A DNA stretch of 5,439 bases. Origin: a bacterium (GTDB taxonomy: Bacteria > Patescibacteriota > Patescibacteriia > Patescibacteriales > JALTFF01). Of the stretch, positions 1 to 5,398 are shown piece by piece. The stretch spans positions 1 through 5,439 of the forward strand of contig JALTFF010000135.1 in assembly GCA_027007465.1 (NCBI GenBank). The letters are read 5' to 3'. The position numbers and the translations under genes were made by a program. The notes under the pieces are model-generated. The model was not told the DNA's origin. It searched no databases and saw only the letters and a program-made list of their open reading frames with translations. Position 1 is the stretch's first letter, and each line of letters begins with the position of its first letter.

Positions 1-2373
1 GTAATTGTGTCTAGAGCTTTGCCAGATGTGCGAGATGGCTTAAAACCAGTGCACCGCAGAATTCTTTATGCGATGTGGTCAATTGGCTTAAAATCAAGCG
101 CTAAATTTAGAAAATCAGCCACTGTTGTCGGAGAAGTTTTAGGCAAATATCATCCACATGGAGATACAGCTGTTTATGACACTTTAGTAAGAATGGCGCA
201 AGATTTTGCAATGCGTTATCCTTTAATTATTGGTCAAGGTAACTTTGGTTCAATGGATGGAGATAGTGCGGCAGCTATGAGATATACTGAAGCAAAACTC
301 TCTCAAATTACAGAAGAAATGCTTTTGGACATTGAAAAGGATACTGTTAATTTTATTCCTAATTATGATGGCACGCACCAGGAACCGCAAGTTCTTCCAG
401 CAAAATTGCCACAATTGCTTTTAAATGGTTCAATGGGCATTGCAGTTGGAATGGCAACTAATATCCCGCCTCATAATTTAGGTGAGTTAGTTCAAGCAAT
501 AAACTATTTAATAGATAAGCCAGAAGCTAGTATTGATGAATTAATGCAGTTTATTAAGGGTCCTGATTTTCCAACAGGAGGTATTATTTATAATAGCGAA
601 GAAATAAAGCAAGCTTATGCTACTGGTAAGGGTAAAATTGTGATGAGAGGTAAAGCAGATATTGTTGAAGAGAAGAATGATAAGTTTAAGATTATAATTT
701 CAGAAATTCCTTATCATATTAATAAAGCAAGTCTATTAGAAAAGATTGCTCAATTAGTCCAAACAAAAAAAATTACTGGCATTAAAAATTTAAGAGATGA
801 GTCAGCTCGCAATAAAGTAAGAGTTGTTATTGAATTGAAAAAAGATTCTTATCCTAAAAAAGTTCTTAACAGTTTGTTTAAACTGACACAATTGCAAGAT
901 AGTTTTCATGTAAATATGGTTGCCTTAATTGATGGAATTCAGCCGAAGATTTTAAATCTAAGGATGATTTTGCAAGAATATATTAAACATAGACAGTTAG
1001 TAGTTCGTAGAAGAACAGAATATGATTTAAAAAAAGCTCAAGAAAGAGCTCATATTTTAGAGGGATTGATGATAGCTTTAAACCAGATTGACAAGGTAAT
1101 TAAGGTTATTAAAAAATCAGCTGATAAAGATGAAGCTAAAACAAACTTAATTAAGAACTTTAAATTGACAGAAGTGCAAGCTATTGCTATATTAGAGATG
1201 AAGTTACAAACTTTGGCAAATTTAGAAAGATTAAAAATTGAAACAGAACTAAAAGAAAAGCATAAATTAATCAAACAACTTCAGAGCTTGTTAAAATCAG
1301 ATAAAAAAATATTAGCCTTGATAAAAGATGAATTGAATAAAATCAGTGAAAAATATAGTGATAAGAGAAGGACAAAAATTATTTCTCATGGAATTAGCGA
1401 TTTTAGAGCAGAAGATTTAATACCTAATGAGCAGACAATGGTAATTTTTACTAAAGATGGATATATTAAACGTTTGCCACCAGAAACTTTTAAAGTCCAA
1501 ATGCGCGGAGGAAAGGGAGTAATAGGGCTTACTACTAAGGAGGAAGATATTGTGGAATTGTTTTTTGTCACTAACACTCATAATAATGTTTTATTTTTTA
1601 CATCACGAGGAAGAGTATTTCAACTTAAAGCCTATGAAATTCCTCAGGCATTAAGGACTGCAAAAGGATCTTCTATTGTCAATTTTTTACAATTATTAGC
1701 TGGCGAAACAGTTACATCTATCTTACCATTAGATAAATTATCAAAAGCAAAGTTCCTTTTTATGTCAACTGAAAAGGGAATTGTGAAAAAAGTTAAATTG
1801 TCTAATTTTGACAATGTCCGTAAATCTGGTATGATAGCTATTAATCTTAATGAAAATGATCGTTTAATCTGGGTTAAACCAACTAGTGGAACAGATCAAA
1901 TAGTTTTAGTAACAAGATTTGGCCAAGCTATCCGTTTTAAAGAAAAAGATGTTCGTCAAATGGGCAGAACAGCTGCAGGTGTGAGAGGAATTAGATTAAG
2001 AAAAGATGATAGAGTAATTGGAATGGGAATTGTAAAGACTGATAAAGAAAAAATAAAAAAGTATCAAGTTTTAACAATTATGGATCAAGGTTTTGGAAAA
2101 AGGAGTTCGTTAAATTTGTATAAAGTACAAACTAGGGGTGGAAGCGGAATAAAAACAGCTAAAATTACTAAAAAGACTGGTGAACTGGTTAATGCTTATA
2201 TAGTTGATGCAAGCGTATTAAAAAATAGTGATTTAATAGTAATATCTGAAAGTGGTCAAGTAATTAGATTACCGTTTAAATCAGTTAATCAGTTAGGACG
2301 GCATACACAGGGAGTGCGCTTAATGAGATTTAAAAAAACTAATGATAAAGTAGCTTGTGTCACTTGGGTTTAA
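1..2373 (+). CDS. gyrA: DNA gyrase subunit A, 5'-truncated by window edge
   Basis: This is the breakage-reunion subunit of DNA gyrase, which with GyrB introduces negative supercoils using ATP. The reading frame is open from base 1 (VIVSRALPDVRDGLKPVHRR). By alignment from memory, codon 1 corresponds to E. coli Val28, so about 27-30 N-terminal residues are missing and the GTG at base 7 is internal. The catalytic tyrosine is in AAAMRYTE (codon 283-285, E. coli Tyr122 equivalent). The quinolone-resistance region reads HPHGDTAVYD, with Thr (166-168) at the E. coli Ser83 position and Asp (178-180) at Asp87. The GMATNIPPHN segment with its DNA-intercalating Ile is present. A charged coiled-coil region lies at about 1020-1360. 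The C-terminal beta-pinwheel has six recognisable blades, starting near 1440, 1582, 1750, 1890, 2060 and 2227. The GyrA box (1498-1518) reads QMRGGKG instead of QRRGGKG. The RGGKG core favours GyrA over ParC. There is no acidic C-terminal tail, and the gene ends VTWV then TAA. Confidence 0.97.
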   Translation, partial: VIVSRALPDVRDGLKPVHRRILYAMWSIGLKSSAKFRKSATVVGEVLGKYHPHGDTAVYDTLVRMAQDFAMRYPLIIGQGNFGSMDGDSAAAMRYTEAKLSQITEEMLLDIEKDTVNFIPNYDGTHQEPQVLPAKLPQLLLNGSMGIAVGMATNIPPHNLGELVQAINYLIDKPEASIDELMQFIKGPDFPTGGIIYNSEEIKQAYATGKGKIVMRGKADIVEEKNDKFKIIISEIPYHINKASLLEKIAQLVQTKKITGIKNLRDESARNKVRVVIELKKDSYPKKVLNSLFKLTQLQDSFHVNMVALIDGIQPKILNLRMILQEYIKHRQLVVRRRTEYDLKKAQERAHILEGLMIALNQIDKVIKVIKKSADKDEAKTNLIKNFKLTEVQAIAILEMKLQTLANLERLKIETELKEKHKLIKQLQSLLKSDKKILALIKDELNKISEKYSDKRRTKIISHGISDFRAEDLIPNEQTMVIFTKDGYIKRLPPETFKVQMRGGKGVIGLTTKEEDIVELFFVTNTHNNVLFFTSRGRVFQLKAYEIPQALRTAKGSSIVNFLQLLAGETVTSILPLDKLSKAKFLFMSTEKGIVKKVKLSNFDNVRKSGMIAINLNENDRLIWVKPTSGTDQIVLVTRFGQAIRFKEKDVRQMGRTAAGVRGIRLRKDDRVIGMGIVKTDKEKIKKYQVLTIMDQGFGKRSSLNLYKVQTRGGSGIKTAKITKKTGELVNAYIVDASVLKNSDLIVISESGQVIRLPFKSVNQLGRHTQGVRLMRFKKTNDKVACVTWV

Positions 2374-2398
2374 ATATATTTATTATTTATTAAATGCT

Positions 2399-2428
2399 TT
2401 AAATTATAGATAGAATGTATTTTATAGT
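2399..2428 (+). promoter_or_regulatory. Weak promoter candidate before the lipoprotein gene
   Basis: In the 77-base spacer after gyrA, TATAGT (2423-2428) matches five of six bases of the -10 consensus. Eighteen bases upstream is a poor -35 candidate, TTAAAT (2399-2404). Transcription would begin near 2435, giving a leader of about 16 bases. The spacer also holds a 7-bp inverted repeat, CTTTAAA (2397-2403) with TTTAAAG (2428-2434), but no GC-rich terminator. Such AT-rich sequence yields chance -10 matches, so readthrough from gyrA is an equal possibility. Confidence 0.25.
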
Positions 2429-2450
2429 TTAAAGTAAACCTTTAAGATTT

Positions 2451-3413
2451 ATGAAAAAACTAATCATTTTATGTTTTGCCTTGCTCTTTATTGCTACTGG
2501 GTGCAATTTATCTAAAAATGCGCCATCTAAAAATTTGACATTAGATCAAGCAAAAACCAAAGCTGAAAAATTTATCAATGAAAATTTAATGCGACCAGGA
2601 ACTAAGGCTAGTGTTAAAAAAATTACAGAAGATAATGGACTTTATAAATTATCAGTTGATATTGGTAGAGGAAGAAATATTGATTCATATATCACTAAAG
2701 ATGGCAAGAAATTCTTTCCTCAAGTAATGGATATTGAAAAAATGGAAAAACGAAAAACAGCTAAAAATAATAGCCACCAACAGAAAAATAAGATAGTTAA
2801 AACAGATAAACCAAATGTTGAACTTTTTGTTATGAGTTACTGCCCTTTTGGAACTCAAATGGAAAAAGGAATTTTACCTGTTTTAGGAATACTAAGAAAT
2901 AAAATTAAATTTAGTCTAAAATTCTGTGATTATTCTATGCATGGGAAAAAAGAGCTTGACGAAGAATTAAGACAATATTGTATTCAAAAAAATGAACCTT
3001 CTAAATTAATTAGTTATTTAAAATGTTTTTTAAAGGCTGGAGATTACAAAGGATGTCTTAAATCAGCGCGAATTAACTCTAATAAATTAAAGAAATGTAT
3101 TTCTGAGACAGATAAAAGGTTTAAAATAACAAAAGATTTTAATAATAAGAGCACTTGGTCTAATGGAAGATTTCCAACCTTTAACATTTATAAAAAAGAT
3201 AATGATAAATATGGTATTCAAGGCTCGCCTAGTTTAGTTATTAATGGCAGTCAAGTTTCTTCTGGAAGAGATTCTTCTAGTCTACTTAAACTAATATGTT
3301 CAGCTTTTAAAAAGCAACCAAAAGAATGTAGTAAAAAATTATCTTCAGTAAGCCCTTCCCCTGGTTTTGGATTTAAAAAAGGAGGAAGCAATACTAATGC
3401 TAAATGTAATTAA
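2451..3413 (+). CDS. Lipoprotein with DsbA/GILT-like thioredoxin domain, single-cysteine CPFG motif
   Basis: This is a 320-residue exported lipoprotein, probably anchored outside the cytoplasmic membrane. Residues 1-17 form a signal peptide (MKK, hydrophobic core) ending in lipobox ATG before Cys18. Residues 28-95 form a small alpha/beta domain (LTLDQAKTKAEKF to YITKDGKKFFPQ) of PepSY-like appearance. Residues 100-120 are a lysine-rich linker. Residues 122-295 are a thioredoxin-like domain: strand VELFVMSY, active-site-like CPFG (Cys131), a helical insertion with Cys159, 177, 192, 202 and 216, then the cis-proline loop QGSPSLVING (Pro260) and SSGRD. The tail carries Cys283, Cys293, the motif SPSPGFGF (301-308), a Gly/Ser/Asn stretch and Cys319. 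The CxxC resolving cysteine is replaced by glycine. From memory this CP(Y/F)G form is usual for CPR/DPANN relatives. Thiol-disulfide exchange is therefore an inference, and an isomerase-like, glutathione-independent monothiol role or a structural role is possible. ATG 2451 is chosen because it gives the signal peptide directly. No Shine-Dalgarno site is seen. Confidence 0.85.
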   Translation: MKKLIILCFALLFIATGCNLSKNAPSKNLTLDQAKTKAEKFINENLMRPGTKASVKKITEDNGLYKLSVDIGRGRNIDSYITKDGKKFFPQVMDIEKMEKRKTAKNNSHQQKNKIVKTDKPNVELFVMSYCPFGTQMEKGILPVLGILRNKIKFSLKFCDYSMHGKKELDEELRQYCIQKNEPSKLISYLKCFLKAGDYKGCLKSARINSNKLKKCISETDKRFKITKDFNNKSTWSNGRFPTFNIYKKDNDKYGIQGSPSLVINGSQVSSGRDSSSLLKLICSAFKKQPKECSKKLSSVSPSPGFGFKKGGSNTNAKCN

Positions 3414-3422
3414 CATTTAGCA
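3398..3422 (+). terminator. Perfect 10-bp hairpin spanning the lipoprotein stop codon
   Basis: TGCTAAATGT (3398-3407) and ACATTTAGCA (3413-3422) are exact inverted repeats around a 5-base loop, AATTA. The stem takes in the last three sense codons and the last base of the TAA stop (3411-3413). No T-run follows directly, so it is not a canonical intrinsic terminator. It could protect the mRNA 3' end, act as a weak terminator, or be a bidirectional site. The inverted repeat is certain; its function is not. Confidence 0.45.
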
Positions 3423-3523
3423 GAGATTGTAATAAGAAAGAAGCTTTTGAAAGTTGTTTATTATGGCTAACATTATTTTTCTATCTAATTTTGTAAGCTA
3501 TTAAGTTTGTTATTTTTTTGAAT

Positions 3524-3545
3524 TATTCTGTATTTATTCTGTATT
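3524..3545. repeat. Tandem 11-bp direct repeat TATTCTGTATT x2
   Basis: TATTCTGTATT occurs at 3524-3534 and again, immediately adjacent and exact, at 3535-3545. Its inner 9-mer ATTCTGTAT recurs at 3732-3740, inside the hairpin ATTCTG-TAT-CAGAAT. The repeats could be a protein binding site, or a slippage product of low-complexity DNA. A TTGAAT element at 3518-3523 sits 18 bases before TATTAC (3542-3547), so the repeat may also lie inside a weak promoter. Confidence 0.7.
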
Positions 3546-3834
3546 ACTACTGCGTTAGCAGTAAGGATTTTTTAAACATACTCAGATGCAATGGACATAT
3601 TCGGAAGGTAGCTTAGTCCTTTCTAAGGCAGAAAAGCCCTGTTAAATATGAAATCCATTTAATAGGATAAGCCTTTTAATGTTCCATATTATGTTGTTAT
3701 GTGAGATTAAGCGATTTCTTACTGCGCTATCATTCTGTATCAGAATAATAGGAAAGAAAATTTTATTTCTTATTAACCGCATTTATTTTTACGGACATCA
3801 TTCATTCCACTAGTCACACTGAGAGGCTGAGTAA
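3546..3834 (+). ncRNA. Possible structured non-coding RNA, class not recognised
   Basis: Several long-range complementarities suggest a folded RNA. AATGGA+CATAT (3590-3600) pairs with ATATG+AAA bulge+TCCATT (3646-3659), giving 11 pairs. TACTCAG (3579-3585) pairs with CTGAGTA (3827-3833), giving 7 pairs. GCAGTAAG (3558-3565) pairs with CTTACTGC (3718-3725), giving 8 pairs; this crosses the previous helix and would be a pseudoknot or an alternative fold. Within the 3590-3659 helix lie CTTAG (3612-3616)/CTAAG (3623-3627) and GGC/GCC mini-stems. A weak promoter (TTGAAT, TATTAC) sits just upstream. The pairings are read directly; that an RNA is made, its strand and its ends are inferred. Chance pairing in AT-rich DNA is a real alternative. 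Confidence 0.22.
3548..3573 (+). terminator. Weak intrinsic-terminator candidate
   Basis: TACTGC (3548-3553) pairs with GCAGTA (3558-3563) around the loop GTTA. Six T residues (3568-3573) follow after AGGA. The stem is short and the gap to the T-run is long for a strong terminator. It lies 135 bases beyond the lipoprotein stop, so it could end that transcript. The GCAGTAAG of its 3' arm can alternatively pair with CTTACTGC at 3718-3725, which would open the hairpin. Confidence 0.3.
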
Positions 3835-3848
3835 GATTATGCTATAAT
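3819..3848 (+). promoter_or_regulatory. Extended -10 promoter for the MscS channel gene
   Basis: TGCTATAAT (3840-3848) is a perfect extended -10 element (TGn followed by TATAAT). CTGAGA (3819-3824), 18 bases upstream, matches the -35 consensus at four of six positions; an extended -10 does not need a good -35. Transcription would start near 3855, giving a leader of about 46 bases before ATG 3901. The same bases can form the hairpin GATTAT (3835-3840)/ATAATC (3847-3852), followed five bases later by seven T residues (3858-3864), so a terminator reading also exists. Confidence 0.45.
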
Positions 3849-3900
3849 AATCAGTCATTTTTTTGGCTAAAATAATAGAGCAATTATTAAATTAACTAAT

Positions 3901-4968
3901 ATGCATATTACATTAGGCACAGATTACTTAGATTATAATTTTTTCGGCAATTCTATTAAAAATTATTTAATAGCTATAATTATTTTTATAGTACTTTTAA
4001 TAATTTTTAAAATTATTCAAGTTTTTGTTTTAAAATATTTTGAAAAGCTTGCTTTAAAAACTAAAACTGATATTGATGATGCGTTCATTGAAATTATTAA
4101 AACAATTAGACCAAGTTTTTATTCTTTTCTTGCTTTTTATTTAGCTATTAATTTTTTATCTTTTAATAATTTAGTAAAGAAAATTATTGATATTATTTTA
4201 ATAACTTGGGTTGTTTATCAAACTATTGTGGCTGTTCAAATTTTAATTGACTATGTAATAAAGAAAAAAGTTAGTAAGAAGGAAGAATCTGCTAATTCAG
4301 CTATTATAATTATGGGTAAAATCTCTAAAGCAACCCTTTGGACATTAGGAGGACTTTTAGTTCTTTCCAACCTTGGTGTGGATATTAGTTCGTTAATAGC
4401 TGGCTTAGGCATTGGTGGTATTGCTGTGGCTTTGGCATTACAGAATATTTTAAGCGATCTTTTTAGTTCTTTTGCAATTTATTTTGATAGACCGTTTGTA
4501 ATAGGTGATTTTATTGTTATTGATAAAGTTATGGGGACAGTAGAAAAAATTGGTATTAAAACAACACGAATTAGAGCTCTTCAAGGTGAAGAAATTGTTA
4601 TTCCTAACAAAGAATTAGTTTCTGATAGAATACAGAATTTTAAAAAGATGCGTCAACGAAGAATTGTCTTTCATCTTGGCGTTGTTTATGATACAGAAAC
4701 TGAAAAATTAAAACAAATTCCTAAGATAATAGAAAATATAATTAAATCTATTGAACTAACTGTTTTTGATAGAGCTCACTTTTATAGATTTGATGATTCT
4801 GCGCTTACTTTTGAAGTAGCTTATTATGTTCAATCGTCTGAATATAATAAATTTATGGATATTCAGCAAGAAATTAATTATAAAATCAAAGAGCAATTTG
4901 AAGAAAGAAATATTTCAATGGCTTATCCAACTCAAACAATTTATTTAGAAAAAAAGTATAATTCATAG
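3901..4968 (+). CDS. MscS-family small-conductance mechanosensitive channel
   Basis: This is a 355-residue integral membrane protein that should open under membrane tension to release ions and solutes on hypo-osmotic shock. Predicted membrane helices lie at about 22-44, 72-89, 95-118, 136-158 and the pore helix 162-190. There are thus two more than the three of E. coli MscS (286 residues), and the size is close to five-helix relatives such as YnaI. The pore region IGGIAVALALQNILSDLF aligns with the MscS TM3: Ile174 and Leu178 match the hydrophobic gate residues Leu105 and Leu109, Gln181 matches Gln112, and Asn182 replaces the kink residue Gly113. YFDRPFVIGD (194-203) opens the beta domain, which includes GTVEKIGIKTTRIR and VIPNKELV (233-240). 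Residues 250-350 are the mixed alpha/beta cytoplasmic cage domain. ATG 3901 gives a short soluble N-terminus before TM1. No Shine-Dalgarno site is visible. The gene ends TAG and stands alone between two long gaps. Confidence 0.93.
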   Translation: MHITLGTDYLDYNFFGNSIKNYLIAIIIFIVLLIIFKIIQVFVLKYFEKLALKTKTDIDDAFIEIIKTIRPSFYSFLAFYLAINFLSFNNLVKKIIDIILITWVVYQTIVAVQILIDYVIKKKVSKKEESANSAIIIMGKISKATLWTLGGLLVLSNLGVDISSLIAGLGIGGIAVALALQNILSDLFSSFAIYFDRPFVIGDFIVIDKVMGTVEKIGIKTTRIRALQGEEIVIPNKELVSDRIQNFKKMRQRRIVFHLGVVYDTETEKLKQIPKIIENIIKSIELTVFDRAHFYRFDDSALTFEVAYYVQSSEYNKFMDIQQEINYKIKEQFEERNISMAYPTQTIYLEKKYNS

Positions 4969-4999
4969 ACCTTTTTCAAAATAATTTTTCCACTCTATT

Positions 5000-5069
5000 T
5001 TTCTCAAAACTTGTTTTGTAAACTTTCTCAATGCTCAAGCATTGCCAAAGTTTTCTCAACTTTGTTTTG
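5000..5069. repeat. Nested inverted repeats with three TTTCTCAA copies
   Basis: From outside in, CAAAAC (5005-5010) pairs with GTTTTG (5064-5069), AAACTTT (5020-5026) with AAAGTTT (5047-5053), and CAATGC (5029-5034) with GCATTG (5039-5044) around the loop TCAA. Alternative local hairpins also exist: CAAAAC-TT-GTTTTG (5005-5018) and AAAGTT-TTCTC-AACTTT (5047-5063). TTTCTCAA occurs at 5000-5007, 5024-5031 and 5052-5059, each time leading into a palindrome. It lies 31 bases after the channel gene and may act as a transcript end or be a short mobile or binding element. Confidence 0.7.
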
Positions 5070-5103
5070 AAAAAATATCTTAAATTAAACCTAATTAGTG
5101 ATA

Positions 5104-5139
5104 ATCTTTCGCAACGAAATTTGAAGATTTCGCGCGAAA
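5104..5139. repeat. TTTCG/CGAAA palindrome cluster
   Basis: TTTCGCGCGAAA (5128-5139) is a perfect 12-bp palindrome. Just upstream, TTTCG (5107-5111) and CGAAA (5115-5119) form a second hairpin around CAA. AATCTT (5104-5109) and AAGATT (5124-5129) can also pair. No T-run follows, so a terminator is unlikely. A dimeric protein binding site or a small degenerate repeat is possible. Confidence 0.55.
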
Positions 5140-5185
5140 ATTGTAAAGAACAGAATATAACATTAACGAACTTTAAACAATATTT

Positions 5186-5329
5186 GCCCGCCTACCACAG
5201 GCAGGCACGCCTGCAATGCGGGCAGGCCTGCCTACTAGCAGGCAGGCCTACCTACCAGCAGGCCCGCTTGCAATCTGCCTGCCTACCAGCAGGTCCGCCT
5301 GCAATGCGGGCAGGCAGGCAGGCAGGCAG
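5186..5329. repeat. GC-rich GCAGGC/GCCTGC repeat block (~69% GC)
   Basis: By hand count 99 of 144 bases are G or C, against roughly 30% around it. Two motifs alternate imperfectly. One is CCTACCAGCAGGC-like (near 5191, 5231, 5251 and 5282). The other is GCCTGCAATGCGGGC-like; the second motif has a 20-base exact duplicate at 5208-5227 and 5296-5315, and a decayed copy near 5266. GCCTGC-AAT-GCGGGC is itself a 6-pair hairpin (one T-G). The block ends in a simple tetranucleotide run, CAGG repeated 4.75 times (5311-5329). Copies are in both orientations because GCCTGC and GCAGGC are complementary. From memory, similar blocks are dispersed between genes in Parcubacteria-type genomes; their role is unknown to me. 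Confidence 0.88.
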
Positions 5330-5398
5330 TAGAAAAGGATTATTATGTATTAGGTTTAGTATTTGCAATCTTATTTTGCAAAAGGTCTTATAAATTTT

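Larger units (their letters stand above)
3414..3900. other. 487-base gene-free region rich in inverted repeats
   Basis: No convincing coding frame, tRNA, tmRNA or RNase P signature is visible on either strand. It starts with AT-rich sequence (3423-3520), then a tandem 11-bp repeat, then a stretch at 3575-3660 that is visibly richer in GC than its surroundings. After that come several hairpins, and a promoter-like element sits at 3819-3848. Clear local stems are 3548-3553/3558-3563 (TACTGC/GCAGTA), 3732-3737/3741-3746 (ATTCTG/CAGAAT, loop TAT), and 3746-3755/3766-3775 (10 pairs, one G-T). The latter two stems share base 3746. Confidence 0.6.
4969..5398. other. 430-base gene-free region of palindromes and GC-rich repeats
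   Basis: Three parts are distinguishable. From 4969 to 5069, T-rich sequence runs into nested inverted repeats and triplicate TTTCTCAA motifs. From 5070 to 5185, AT-rich sequence carries a small group of TTTCG/CGAAA palindromes. From 5186 to 5329 there is a GC-rich repeat block. From 5330 to 5398 the sequence is AT-rich again, with TTTGCAA twice (5362-5368, 5375-5381). TATAAA (5389-5394) lies just before the next start codon and could be a -10 element giving a nearly leaderless transcript, but no matching -35 is seen. No tRNA or conserved protein frame was found. Confidence 0.65.

Noticed and set aside
7..9. GTG at base 7 as the true gyrA start
   Set aside because: The frame is open to base 1 and encodes the conserved VIVSRALPD segment, which is internal in GyrA; the real start is outside the window.
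1050..1577. Two minus-strand open frames (1050-1274 and 1386-1577)
   Set aside because: Both lie opposite well-conserved gyrA sequence and are shadows of it; no start signals or family features.
1..2373. ParC instead of GyrA
   Set aside because: The RGGKG box, six-blade C-terminal domain and overall length fit GyrA; ParC usually has a degenerate or absent box and fewer blades.
3592..3629. SRP RNA-like string CGGAAGG.AGC followed by AAGGCAG
   Set aside because: It resembles the 4.5S RNA tip, but the stem closing the GGAA loop has a T-T mismatch, the symmetric loop reads AGCT not AGCA, and no enclosing long hairpin of 4.5S type is formed.
3819..3830. CTGAGA as a TPP riboswitch core
   Set aside because: The second conserved half of the thi-box is absent and the downstream gene is a channel, not thiamine-related.
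3414..3900. tRNA, tmRNA, RNase P RNA or decayed transposase gene
   Set aside because: No T-loop (GTTCRA), no CCA end, no GAGGAAAGTC/ACAGAA RNase P cores, and all frames are interrupted without recognisable transposase motifs.
4951..4976. Terminator AAAAAG/CTTTTT after the channel gene
   Set aside because: The stem is almost only A-T with a 14-base loop, so it would be too weak to be convincing.
5186..5329. CRISPR array
   Set aside because: Units are imperfect, palindromic, irregularly spaced and have no unique spacers of constant length; no cas gene is near.
5031..5393. 120-codon open frame across the GC-rich repeat block
   Set aside because: Its start lies inside a hairpin, much of it is translated repeat (LPAG/AGRQAG-like peptides), it lacks domain features and has no ribosome site; it is most likely spurious.
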